DNA of 55,364 bases, taken from a virus. Where the stretch lies: positions 1-55,364 of IMG/VR virus record IMGVR_UViG_3300032073_000039; one strand, given 5' to 3'. The position numbers and the translations under genes were made by a program. This document shows positions 42,289 through 50,993 of this stretch, one piece after another (positions within the stretch are counted from its first letter, which is position 1; each line of letters opens with the position of its first letter). Below the pieces are notes generated by a model. That model was not told the DNA's origin. It made no database searches and saw nothing but the letters and a program-made list of their open reading frames with translations.

Positions 42289-43436
42289 CAGATTTAATAT
42301 CAAAAGCAACTAAAACATTAATATTCAAGGAGCCCTTTTACGGGCTCTTTTTGATTGGCCTTAATAAGGTTTATATAAAGAGTATACCAACAGCAGGTGT
42401 TAGTAAACACGGTGTTGGCGTACAGCTTGCAATTAATCCTGATTTTGTATTAACACTGTCTGATAAACATAAAATTGGTTTATTAAAACATGAGTTATTA
42501 CATATATCATTTGGTCACCTATTAGTTAGAGATTTATATTCTAATAAAAAGTTATTTAATATAGCTGCTGATCTTGAAATTAATCAATACATAGATAATG
42601 AATATTTACCAGAAGGTGGATTAACATTAGATATGTTTAAAGAATTAAATCTTAAAGAAAAAGCAGGTACAAAATACTATTATGATGAATTATCAAAAGC
42701 TCAAGAAGATGGGACATGTGATACACTTGAAAGCTTACTGAATCAAATGGACGGTACAAGTGAATATTGTCATCAAACATGGGATGAGGTTGAAGAGTTA
42801 CCGGAATCTGCTAAAAAACTTATTCAGAAACAGATTGAACATCAGCTAAAAGAAACAGCTGAACAAACTGAAAAAAGATGTGGTAATATACCAGGTGAAT
42901 TAGCAGACTTAATTAGAAAACTAACTCATATTGAACCTCCTAAATTTGATTGGAAAGGATATCTTAAAAGATTTGTTGGTAATTCTAGTATTGTATATAC
43001 AAAAAAAATGAGACGTAAATACAATAAAAGATATAGTGCAAATCCAGGACTTAAAATTAAATTCAAAAATCATATACTTGTTGGTGTTGATACATCAGGA
43101 TCTGTATGTAATGAAGAACTTCAAGAGTTTATGAATGAAATTACACATATGCATAAAACAGGTCATAAGATTACCGTTGCACAGTGTGATACACAAATAA
43201 ATTCTATTGAAGATTTTAATCCAAAAAAAGATTGGGAAATTAAAGGTAGAGGTGGTACATACTTTCAACCTGTAATTGATCATTACAACAAACACGGGCG
43301 TTATACAGCTCTTATATATTTAACAGATGGTGAAGCTAGTGCTCCAAATGATTGTCCTATTAATTCATTATGGGTACACAGTTCTAAGAGTAGAATAAAT
43401 GAAGACTTACCAGGTAAAAAAATACAATTAAACTAA
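42282..43436 (+). CDS. Zinc-metallopeptidase-like plus VWA-domain protein (DUF2201 type)
   Basis: 384 residues. The N-terminal half has EPFYGLFLIG, PTAGVSKHGVGVQLAINPDF and the HExxH element LKHELLHISFGHLL (residues 70-74), followed by LFNIAADLEINQYI. The C-terminal half is a VWA domain with MIDAS start ILVGVDTSGSVCNEEL (Asp about 270) and KGRGGTYFQPVIDH. This is the DUF2201 pattern, usually coded next to a MoxR AAA+ ATPase, as here 5 bases downstream. Together they are thought to remodel or mature other proteins. No signal peptide. Confidence 0.82.
   Translation: MVADLISKATKTLIFKEPFYGLFLIGLNKVYIKSIPTAGVSKHGVGVQLAINPDFVLTLSDKHKIGLLKHELLHISFGHLLVRDLYSNKKLFNIAADLEINQYIDNEYLPEGGLTLDMFKELNLKEKAGTKYYYDELSKAQEDGTCDTLESLLNQMDGTSEYCHQTWDEVEELPESAKKLIQKQIEHQLKETAEQTEKRCGNIPGELADLIRKLTHIEPPKFDWKGYLKRFVGNSSIVYTKKMRRKYNKRYSANPGLKIKFKNHILVGVDTSGSVCNEELQEFMNEITHMHKTGHKITVAQCDTQINSIEDFNPKKDWEIKGRGGTYFQPVIDHYNKHGRYTALIYLTDGEASAPNDCPINSLWVHSSKSRINEDLPGKKIQLN
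42327..42352 (+). terminator. Terminator-like hairpin inside the VWA gene
   Basis: A 9-bp stem (42327-42335 with 42342-42350, one G-T pair) with loop TTTTAC and T-run, located 45 bases after the start codon. It encodes the residues KEPFYGLF. It could attenuate the cluster or just reflect codon choice. Confidence 0.5.
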
Positions 43437-43441
43437 AAATT

Positions 43442-44701
43442 ATGGCAGAAGTAAATTTAAATATTGATGAATTAAAAGGTTTTGTAAACCACATAATAAA
43501 GAATAATAGATTCTTACAAGAATCAGGTAAAAATCCGGTTGCTGTTGAAGTACTTGGTGAATCAGGTATTGGTAAAACATCAACCATTATAGAATTAGCA
43601 CAAGAAAATAATTTACATTTTGTAAAGCTTAATCTATCTCAAATAGAAGAGCTTGGTGACTTAGTTGGTTTTCCAACACGTCAATTTCAAATGTTTAAAG
43701 AAAAGAAAGTTTCCATACCACATAATAGTTTATCATATGGGTCTACCGCTGCTGCTGCTGCAGATGTTGCTAAAATGAAAACTGTAACAAAAAAAGTAGG
43801 TACATGGGTAAATGAGTTAGCTGTGCAAGAATATCTAAAAAATGGATATCAAATGACAGGTAAGAATAGAATGTCTTATTGTGCACCTGAATGGATTGCA
43901 GATGTTAAGGATGGTGGTATACTATTACTTGATGACTGGAACCGTGCAGACGTAAGATTTATTCAAGCTGTTATGGAATTAGTTGATAGACAAGAATATG
44001 TTTCTTGGAAATTACCTAAAGACTGGCATATTATATTAACCGCAAATCCAGATAATGGTGACTATATGGTTAATTCAATAGATGCAGCTCAAAAGACAAG
44101 ATATATTACAGCAAATCTAAAGTTTGATGTAGATGTATGGGCTCGTTGGGCAGAAAGTGCAGGTATTGATTCAAGATGTATTAACTTTTTATTGTTGCAT
44201 CCTGAGCTTGTAACACAAGAAACTAATGCAAGATCAATAACTACATTTTTTAACTCTATCTCTAGTTTTGAATCATTTCAAGATAACTTACCATTAATTC
44301 AGTTAATTGGTGAAGGATCAGTAGGTGATGCATTTGCATCTATGTTTACCACCTTTATTAATAACAAACTGGATAAACTGGTAACTCCTAAAGATTTATT
44401 AACTCATGATAATGAGCAATATATTCTTGGTGAATTAACATCTTGTATTGGTAAAGGAGATGCATATCGTGCAGATATTGCATCAACACTTGCAACAAGA
44501 CTTGCTAACTTTTCTGTAGTATATTCTAAAGAAAATACAGTTAGTCAAAAAATTACAGATAGACTTGAAGCATTATGTACTAAAGATATATTTACTAATG
44601 ATCTTAAGTATTTAATAGTAAGAACTATATTCAATGGCAACAAGAGTAAGTTTAATAAACTTATGATGAAGCCAGAGATTATTAAAATGACAATGAAATA
44701 A
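43442..44701 (+). CDS. MoxR-type AAA+ ATPase
   Basis: 419 residues. Walker A EVLGESGIGKTSTIIEL (about residue 37), Walker B GGILLLDDWNRADVR (about 158), a sensor-I strand WHIILTANPDNGDY with its Asn, and an arginine-finger/sensor-II region near DAAQKTRYITANLK. Additional helical part of ~200 residues at the C-terminus. MoxR ATPases pair with VWA proteins to insert metals or activate complexes (CobS/CobT, BchI/BchD types). It sits 5 bases after the VWA/metallopeptidase gene and 1 base before the next gene. Confidence 0.88.
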   Translation: MAEVNLNIDELKGFVNHIIKNNRFLQESGKNPVAVEVLGESGIGKTSTIIELAQENNLHFVKLNLSQIEELGDLVGFPTRQFQMFKEKKVSIPHNSLSYGSTAAAAADVAKMKTVTKKVGTWVNELAVQEYLKNGYQMTGKNRMSYCAPEWIADVKDGGILLLDDWNRADVRFIQAVMELVDRQEYVSWKLPKDWHIILTANPDNGDYMVNSIDAAQKTRYITANLKFDVDVWARWAESAGIDSRCINFLLLHPELVTQETNARSITTFFNSISSFESFQDNLPLIQLIGEGSVGDAFASMFTTFINNKLDKLVTPKDLLTHDNEQYILGELTSCIGKGDAYRADIASTLATRLANFSVVYSKENTVSQKITDRLEALCTKDIFTNDLKYLIVRTIFNGNKSKFNKLMMKPEIIKMTMK

Positions 44702-44702
44702 A

Positions 44703-45743
44703 ATGGCAAATAAATCAATATATCAAGATTATAATAATGATGCATTGAAACATTTTTCATTAGAGAATGAGCCCTTCTATGGGCTCTACTCTAGTGGAAT
44801 TGATGATGTGCTTATAACAGAAGATTCTGATGATTATAACAAGATTGCTAATATTTTAGAAAAAGAAACAATCAATGTTGATCAGAATTTTAAAAAAAGT
44901 AAATATAAAAGAGCATTTATTCTACCTGGATCAGGATTGACACAAGAAAGAATAAAAGCATTGTGTAAAGAACATAATATTACAGTTACTAATGATTATG
45001 AGAAAGCTGATGTTATTATAACAAATTATAATGTTAATGAAACTTTTAATGATTCAGAAAACATAAATCTTAAAAGACTAATGTATAGTTTAGATAACTA
45101 CTATGCTTATGGTGATACTAATGGAGGTTTTCCTGCTATAGATAAATATCATAATAAAGTTATTTATACACCTAAATGGGATTTCGTAAACCAATATAGG
45201 TGTACTGATGAAGTTGATCTTTATGATGTTTATGCTATATCAGGTTTAGCTTTAAATATTGCTTATTTAGTTGATACTGGAGTTTTAGATGTAGTTCATG
45301 AAGACACAATTGTAATCTGTTCATCATCTAATACTATATTAACTGAAGATTTAGTTGAAGAGTTATCAGATTGGTTATCATCTGGAGAAGAAAATAGAAA
45401 TCTAGCAGGTAAAATATTACCTACAATAGATTATAGTAAAAATCATCACTTGCTTTGGAGATTATCTCAAAGGATAAATAACAATCTTTGGCCTTTTAGA
45501 AGAGATAAAGATGTACAATATTGGTTAGAACAGTCACAACTTGAAGATTATTATCACATGAATGCTCAAGATATGATTGAACATTTAGAAAAATTAGATT
45601 TGTTAAATGCAGAAAACTTTAAGTATTTAGAGCCTGAAGTTAGAAAAACAATTAGTATTTCTAATAGAGATCTTTATGTAGTTAAAGTGGCAGTTAAAAA
45701 AAAATATAGAAAATTTTATGAAAAAAATAGTGAAATTAGTTAA
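44703..45743 (+). CDS. VWA/MoxR cluster protein with BRCT-like segment
   Basis: 346 residues. ENEPFYGLYSSG at the start repeats the EPFYGL seen in the VWA protein. YKRAFILPGSGLTQERIKAL then ITVTNDYEKADVIITNYN resembles a BRCT-like alpha/beta unit. The middle is acidic (CTDEVDLYDVYAISGLALNI) and the end helical and basic. A hairpin gene segment lies 60-90 bases downstream of the start. It may be the cluster's substrate-recognition part. No known family is certain. Confidence 0.6.
   Translation: MANKSIYQDYNNDALKHFSLENEPFYGLYSSGIDDVLITEDSDDYNKIANILEKETINVDQNFKKSKYKRAFILPGSGLTQERIKALCKEHNITVTNDYEKADVIITNYNVNETFNDSENINLKRLMYSLDNYYAYGDTNGGFPAIDKYHNKVIYTPKWDFVNQYRCTDEVDLYDVYAISGLALNIAYLVDTGVLDVVHEDTIVICSSSNTILTEDLVEELSDWLSSGEENRNLAGKILPTIDYSKNHHLLWRLSQRINNNLWPFRRDKDVQYWLEQSQLEDYYHMNAQDMIEHLEKLDLLNAENFKYLEPEVRKTISISNRDLYVVKVAVKKKYRKFYEKNSEIS
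44761..44793 (+). other. Hairpin near the start of the third cluster gene
   Basis: Two stacked stems: 44761-44765 with 44789-44793 (tagag/ctcta) and 44769-44774 with 44781-44786 (gagccc/gggctc), loop ttctat. It codes for EPFYGLYS as in the VWA gene, but here there is no T-run. Confidence 0.5.
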
Positions 45744-46818
45744 TGTTATAATATCTAATGAATTTAACAATAACGCAGAATTTAATAAAATAGAAATTAA
45801 TGATAATATAAAATTTGGATTTATAAATGAACTAAGTGGTAGTTGGAGTAAATATCATGTTTATGATTTATTTAAAATTATTAAACCAAATGCACAAGAT
45901 AAATCATTTTATAGATATCCAAAACTTACATTACCAAGGGATAAGTTTTCAATTATTAAAGAAAAATATAATTCTACTATTACAAGAAAAAAAGATACAG
46001 CAGATTATAAAATTATATCTGATAAATTTGTAAGTAGTTTATATGAAGGTAGTTGGAATAAATATAAGTCCTATGATGATTTAGTTGAATTTTATAAAAA
46101 GGTCAATAGTTTTTTTGATGAAAATGTTAAACATGTAATTGAAAATCTTATAGAAAAAGGTAATCATACATATGTATATAATATAGCTGGTTTTAGTGGA
46201 TATTATAATTACACTAATTTTTCAACAAAAGAAAAGGCAGCAATTAAATTTATCATAGATCATATAAATCATGAAAATGATAAAAGTTATTTTCATATAA
46301 AAGAACTAGAGTTATTCAAAGAACTATATATGTCAAATAATTTAGTCCTTGATGAAGATGTATTAGATTTTGCAACTGAAGATTCAGTGGTACTTGATGA
46401 AGAAGCATTTAAAACTCTTGAATCAATGTGTACAAGTGAAGATTCTGCAAATCTTGCAATTGCTTTAGAAATGATGGCTAATTGTAATATAAAAAAATCA
46501 TATGATATAATAGCATATATGTTTTGGTTTTATACTGATCATATTAAATATGCTAAAAATTGGCAAAGTGTAAATGTTAAATCATTAAAAAAAGTTTTTA
46601 ATAGTTATGATAGATCTCCTGATCATAGAAGATCACATGGGTATCAGAAGCTTGTTAGAAACTTATTAAAAGATTCAGCATGCACAGAGTTTATAAAAGA
46701 TAAAATTAAAATTAAATACTTTAATATGGTAATTAAACATTGGATTACAGAACATGGTCCTTTTGATGTTAGCATTGAAAGTTTAGTTTTTAAAGATCTT
46801 GATAAAATAGAAGTATAA
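45718..46818 (+). CDS. Last gene of the VWA/MoxR cluster; unknown function
   Basis: 366 residues from ATG 45718, overlapping the previous gene by 26 bases. Mostly helical, Lys/Asn/Tyr-rich (WSKYHVYDLFKIIKPNAQDK; SANLAIALEMMANCNIKKSY; WFYTDHIKYAKNWQSVNVKS) with two acidic stretches around VLDEDVLDFATEDSV. Repeated helices with Tyr/Trp are reminiscent of HEAT-like scaffolds. No catalytic motif. A structured RNA follows its stop by 3 bases. Confidence 0.6.
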   Translation: MKKIVKLVNVIISNEFNNNAEFNKIEINDNIKFGFINELSGSWSKYHVYDLFKIIKPNAQDKSFYRYPKLTLPRDKFSIIKEKYNSTITRKKDTADYKIISDKFVSSLYEGSWNKYKSYDDLVEFYKKVNSFFDENVKHVIENLIEKGNHTYVYNIAGFSGYYNYTNFSTKEKAAIKFIIDHINHENDKSYFHIKELELFKELYMSNNLVLDEDVLDFATEDSVVLDEEAFKTLESMCTSEDSANLAIALEMMANCNIKKSYDIIAYMFWFYTDHIKYAKNWQSVNVKSLKKVFNSYDRSPDHRRSHGYQKLVRNLLKDSACTEFIKDKIKIKYFNMVIKHWITEHGPFDVSIESLVFKDLDKIEV

Positions 46819-46820
46819 TA

Positions 46821-46890
46821 AAGGAGGAATGCCATAATTGATTGTTAGGGTGTATGTTCTTAGACTCACATGCATCCTGCTTCCTCCCTT
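46821..46890 (+). ncRNA. Structured intergenic RNA element
   Basis: Nested stems: outer 46823-46829 (ggaggaa) with 46881-46887 (ttcctcc), inner 46848-46857 with 46868-46877, a 10-bp stem with two wobbles. The outer left arm contains AAAGGAGGAATG, a very strong Shine-Dalgarno-like sequence, directly at a start-stop mini-ORF. It could act as a terminator, RNA-stability element or regulatory leader of the nuclease gene, whose start is 17 bases further on. Confidence 0.55.
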
Positions 46891-46906
46891 TAAAAAATAA
46901 CAAAGA

Positions 46907-47893
46907 ATGACTGATAAACAAATGGAAGAAAAGTTTTATACTAAAGATTTTAGTTTTAGCTATTCTTCATTAAATAAATTATTATTTTCACCATCCTTAT
47001 TTTATAAGGACTATATACTTCTTGATAAAGAAATAAAAACAGATAAACACCTTATTGAAGGTAGGCTTGTACACTGTTTGTTATTTGAACCAGATGAGGT
47101 TAAAAATAAATTTAATATTGTACCTGGTAAAACACCAAGTGATAATATTAGAAAAGTAATGAAAGATATGTCATTATACACAGATGAAAAGCATCTTAGT
47201 AAAGTTGAAGACCGAATAATACTAAGTTCTTTAATGCATATGAATCTTTATCAATCTCTTAAAACAGATGAGCAAAGAATAGCTAAAGTAAGAATTGAAG
47301 ATAATGAACCTTATTGGAATTTCTTAGGTAACAGTGCTATAGATGTTATAGATCAAGATACTTTAACTAAATGTACAGAGTATGTTAATATAATTCAATC
47401 TAATGATGATGTTATGAAGTTATTTTCTAATGAATCTGAAACAGATTTTGAATTAGATCCTATATCTATACATTGTGAGAAACCATTATCTTGTAAATTA
47501 GAAAATTATAATTTTGGTTTAAAAGGTATCATTGATTTCTATAAAGTAGATAAGCAAAAGAAGGTTGTTACAATATGTGATTTAAAAACAACCAGTAAGA
47601 CTATTGCTGATTTTAAAGAGACAGTTGAATTCTATAATTATTGGCTTCAGGCCGCCATATATTCCAAATTAGTTTATGAAAATTTAGATGAAGATGCTGA
47701 AATGTATGAAATTTTATTTAAATTTGTTGTTATAGACAAGTACAACCAAGTGTATGTATTTGATGTAAGAGAGGAAACACTAGGGATTTGGGCAAATGGA
47801 CTAGAAAACGTAATTAAGAGAGCAAATTATCATTATACAAAGAAAGAATACCACCTTCCCTATGATTTTCTTATAGAAAAAGTTAAATTATAG
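46907..47893 (+). CDS. RecE-like PD-(D/E)XK exonuclease
   Basis: 328 residues. SYSSLNKLLFSPSLFYKDYI then HLIEGRLVHCLLFEPDEV is the N-terminal element of the PDDEXK/DUF3799 exonuclease family. FGLKGIIDFYKVDKQKKVVT with TICDLKTTSK supplies the catalytic D...D/E-x-K, and YNYWLQAAIYSKLV the Q-x-x-x-Y helix. It would resect double-strand ends for single-strand annealing with the Sak4/SSB set. Second superfamily member of the window. Confidence 0.8.
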   Translation: MTDKQMEEKFYTKDFSFSYSSLNKLLFSPSLFYKDYILLDKEIKTDKHLIEGRLVHCLLFEPDEVKNKFNIVPGKTPSDNIRKVMKDMSLYTDEKHLSKVEDRIILSSLMHMNLYQSLKTDEQRIAKVRIEDNEPYWNFLGNSAIDVIDQDTLTKCTEYVNIIQSNDDVMKLFSNESETDFELDPISIHCEKPLSCKLENYNFGLKGIIDFYKVDKQKKVVTICDLKTTSKTIADFKETVEFYNYWLQAAIYSKLVYENLDEDAEMYEILFKFVVIDKYNQVYVFDVREETLGIWANGLENVIKRANYHYTKKEYHLPYDFLIEKVKL

Positions 47894-47894
47894 T

Positions 47895-48485
47895 ATGGAC
47901 ACAGTGTATACAAAGTATTTCCAAAAGAGTAAAGTATTTTTATATCCTTTACTTGGTATAAAGAAAGGTGCAGAGTTTGTCCCAGCAGAAACATATATCT
48001 GTTGGGATGGTCTCTATGAACCAAAAGACCAAAAATATATATTAGTATATAATGAAGAAAGATCAGATAAGTTTATATTATTTGAGGGTAGACAAATAAA
48101 AAAGAATCCTCATTATCATGATTGTTATTACATAAATAATAAAAAACATATTTATGTTTTTGATCTAAGTGATAAAGCTCATGATTATGATATGTTTATT
48201 AAAGGTTATTTTTCTAAGTTTAGTTTAGAAACTAAAAACAAAATATTAAATTATTTTGGTAATATTGGTAGAATATCTGATTACATTAAAAGTTTTATTG
48301 AACCAGATGAATACCACACAGAATATGCTAAAGAATTAGATGTAAGTCTAGATTTAGTTAAAGAAGTATATGAATTATGTTCACCTCCAGATTTAGTTAA
48401 AGAAACATTAAATGAAAAAATTCCAGAAGAAATAACATTGCTAGATAATAAATCACTATATTTGGATAAAATCAACAAAAAATAA
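47895..48485 (+). CDS. Protein of unknown function between nuclease and PolB
   Basis: 196 residues. Beta-rich start (YFQKSKVFLYPLLGIKKGAE; TYICWDGLYEPKDQKYILVY), then an alpha-helical acidic end with a duplicated DLVKEVYELCS / DLVKETLNEK-like element. Starts one base after the nuclease stop. Its cysteines and the DCYYINNKKHIYVF strand are unassigned. Replication accessory likely. Confidence 0.6.
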   Translation: MDTVYTKYFQKSKVFLYPLLGIKKGAEFVPAETYICWDGLYEPKDQKYILVYNEERSDKFILFEGRQIKKNPHYHDCYYINNKKHIYVFDLSDKAHDYDMFIKGYFSKFSLETKNKILNYFGNIGRISDYIKSFIEPDEYHTEYAKELDVSLDLVKEVYELCSPPDLVKETLNEKIPEEITLLDNKSLYLDKINKK

Positions 48486-48488
48486 ATT

Positions 48489-48905
48489 ATGAGTGTAGGA
48501 CAAAACATGATGTTAATGACATCAGCATTTAGAAATGTAAAATCATTTTCTTTATTTCCAGTTAGTAATGACTGCCCATACGTTGAAGCAATGTATGACC
48601 CAACATCAGGCATTTTAGCCGTTATATCAAAAAATAAGAAGCAATCTTTTCACATGCTTCCTAGATTAAGTGAAGATGGACAACCTCAAAGATTGAGGAC
48701 TCCGGATAAAGCCACAGGTAAAACAGTAAAAGAACAAAGAGTAAGTATGGAAACTTTTTCAGAATTTTATATTACAGAAAAAGATGAAATTGAGAACTTT
48801 GTAAATATCTTTGGTATTAATGCTGAATCTTTTGATTATCAACAGTTTACAAAAATAGAAGAAAAGGAAACAAAAGTTTCCAATCTTATATTAGATGCTA
48901 AGTAG
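48489..48905 (+). CDS. Conserved phage protein of unknown function
   Basis: 138 residues. MSVGQNMMLMTSAFRNVKSF, then SPVEAMYDPTSGILAVISK-type strands and LPRLSEDGQPQRLRTPDKAT, with a helical end. Looks like a small conserved phage replication-region protein. It is followed by a terminator before polB. Confidence 0.6.
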   Translation: MSVGQNMMLMTSAFRNVKSFSLFPVSNDCPYVEAMYDPTSGILAVISKNKKQSFHMLPRLSEDGQPQRLRTPDKATGKTVKEQRVSMETFSEFYITEKDEIENFVNIFGINAESFDYQQFTKIEEKETKVSNLILDAK

Positions 48906-48952
48906 GAGATCTTACAACTCTCGCTTATCTCTTATTCCTATTTAGTATCTAT

Positions 48953-48979
48953 AAGGTGGTTTTTACCACCTTTTTTTTT
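48953..48979 (+). terminator. Intrinsic terminator before the DNA polymerase gene
   Basis: An 8-bp stem (48953-48960 with 48965-48972) with a 4-base loop and a run of T to 48979. PolB starts only 23 bases later, so the polymerase either has a promoter inside this region or is made by read-through. Confidence 0.88.
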
Positions 48980-49001
48980 GACAATTTTTAAAATTAATAA
49001 T

Positions 49002-50993
49002 ATGAATCACTATGTAATGGATTATGAAACTCTTAGTAATTGTTTTGTTGCAGTATTTGAACATTACAAAACAGAAGAAACTAAGATTTTTGTAATACAT
49101 GATTTAAAAAATGATTATGATTCCTTTATAGAATTTCTTGAGCAAAATGAACAAAATAAAGAATGGCATATATCTTATAATGGATTAGCCTTTGATGCTC
49201 AAGTTACTCACTATATTATTAAAAACCGTGATATGTTTAAAAACTTAAGCGGATGTGCTATAGCAGAAGTTATATATCAATATGCACAACAATGTATTGA
49301 TAGATCTAATAAAAATGAGTTTGCTGAGTTTCCTTTATGGGAAATGTGCATTGGTCAAATAGATTTGTTTAAAATGCATCATTGGGATAACCCAGCTAAA
49401 AGATCTAGTCTTAAGTGGATTCAATATAGTATGGATTGGAATAACATATTAGATATGCCTATTCATCATGAAACTGAAATTAAAACACAAGAACAAATAG
49501 ATACAATAATTGAATATTGCGTTAATGATGTAAAATCAACTAAAAACATATTCATTCAGTCTGAATCACAAATAAAACTACGTAAAGAACTTACGTCCAA
49601 GTATAATATTAATTTATTTAGTGCTTCAGAACCAAGAATAAGTAAAGAGTTATTTGCATATTACATGTCTAAAAAGTTAAATATATCTAAAGGAGAAATA
49701 AAAAGACTTAGGACATATAGAAACACCATAAAATTAAAAGATATACTTCTTCCTTATATAAACTTTAAATCTAAAGAGTTTAAAGGTTTAATGGAAAGAG
49801 TTAAAACAGTTGAACTAAATTCAGAAAGTTTAAAAGGTAGTTTTAAATATTCAGTAGAATATAAAAATGTTAAAACTCACTTTGGTTTAGGCGGTGTGCA
49901 TGGTGCAATTAAGTCTGGAGTTTATAAATCAGATGAAGATAATATAATAATGTCTTCAGATGTTACCAGTTTCTACCCTAATTTAGTAATTAGGAATAGA
50001 TGGGCTCCAGGACATTTTCCAGCTGAGGAGTTTTGTGATCAGTATGAATGGTTTTTTGAAGAAAGAAAGAAAATTCCTAAGAGCAACCCTATGAATTATG
50101 TATATAAAATTATACTTAATTCTACATTTGGTCTTAGTAATGATGCTAATAGTTTCTTTTATGACCCTGAATTATGTATGCGTATAACCGTTAATGGTCA
50201 ACTTAGTTTGATGATGTTATATGAAATGATTATGGAAAATATACCAAATTCTTATTCATTAATGCACAACACGGATGGTATGGAAATAATAATACCAAGA
50301 TCTGAACAAGAAAATTACTTAGCAATATGTAAAAAGTGGGAAGACATAACTAATTTAAATCTAGAACATGATAGTTATCAAAAACTTATCATTGGAGATG
50401 TAAATAATTATATTGGTGTTAATGAATTCCAAGAAGTTGATATAAGTAACTGGAGAAAGATTAAAAAAGATAATCCACATTATGTTTTTAAAGTTAATAA
50501 AGATAAATTTCTTTATGCACCTGTAAAACTTAAAGGTAGGTTTGACTTTAACAATCTAGCTCTTCACAAAAACAAATCTAAACTTATAGTACCAAAAGGT
50601 ATCTTTAACTATTTTGTGCATGATGTATTACCAGAAGTTTATTTAACGTCTAACAGAAATATTATTGATTATTGCATTGGTGGTAAATCCAAAGGTAATT
50701 GGCAGCAAGTTGCTAAGTCAATTAAAAATGGTGAATATCAACAAGTTAACTTACAGAAAATAAATAGATATTATATATCTAATTCTGGAGTTAAAATTGT
50801 AAAAATTAATAAAAAAGATGGTAGAGAAATACAATTAGAATCTGGCAAGTGGTTACAAACACTTTATAATAAATTAAGAGTTGAACGTAAATGGGATAAT
50901 TATGATGTGAATACTAGGTATTACTTAAGTGCAATAGAATCAGAAATTGATAAGATCTTATCATGTTCAATGAATCAATTAGAATTATTTTAA
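49002..50993 (+). CDS. Family B DNA polymerase with 3'-5' exonuclease
   Basis: 663 residues from ATG 49002 (TTG 48978 lies in the terminator T-run and is discarded). ExoI MDYETL (Asp7, Glu9), ExoII YNGLAFDAQ (Asn60-Asp64) and ExoIII YCVNDVKS (about 172) form the proofreading site. Polymerase motif A SSDVTSFYPNLV (about 319), motif B KIILNSTFGLS (about 368) and motif C HNTDGMEII (about 423), where the family D-T-D is N-T-D; the second Asp, catalytic in this family, is kept. A short, lean member without a large fingers domain. Confidence 0.9.
   Translation: MNHYVMDYETLSNCFVAVFEHYKTEETKIFVIHDLKNDYDSFIEFLEQNEQNKEWHISYNGLAFDAQVTHYIIKNRDMFKNLSGCAIAEVIYQYAQQCIDRSNKNEFAEFPLWEMCIGQIDLFKMHHWDNPAKRSSLKWIQYSMDWNNILDMPIHHETEIKTQEQIDTIIEYCVNDVKSTKNIFIQSESQIKLRKELTSKYNINLFSASEPRISKELFAYYMSKKLNISKGEIKRLRTYRNTIKLKDILLPYINFKSKEFKGLMERVKTVELNSESLKGSFKYSVEYKNVKTHFGLGGVHGAIKSGVYKSDEDNIIMSSDVTSFYPNLVIRNRWAPGHFPAEEFCDQYEWFFEERKKIPKSNPMNYVYKIILNSTFGLSNDANSFFYDPELCMRITVNGQLSLMMLYEMIMENIPNSYSLMHNTDGMEIIIPRSEQENYLAICKKWEDITNLNLEHDSYQKLIIGDVNNYIGVNEFQEVDISNWRKIKKDNPHYVFKVNKDKFLYAPVKLKGRFDFNNLALHKNKSKLIVPKGIFNYFVHDVLPEVYLTSNRNIIDYCIGGKSKGNWQQVAKSIKNGEYQQVNLQKINRYYISNSGVKIVKINKKDGREIQLESGKWLQTLYNKLRVERKWDNYDVNTRYYLSAIESEIDKILSCSMNQLELF

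Noticed and set aside
48978-48980. TTG as start for DNA polymerase
   Set aside because: It lies in the T-run of a strong terminator; ATG 49002 directly precedes the ExoI motif region.
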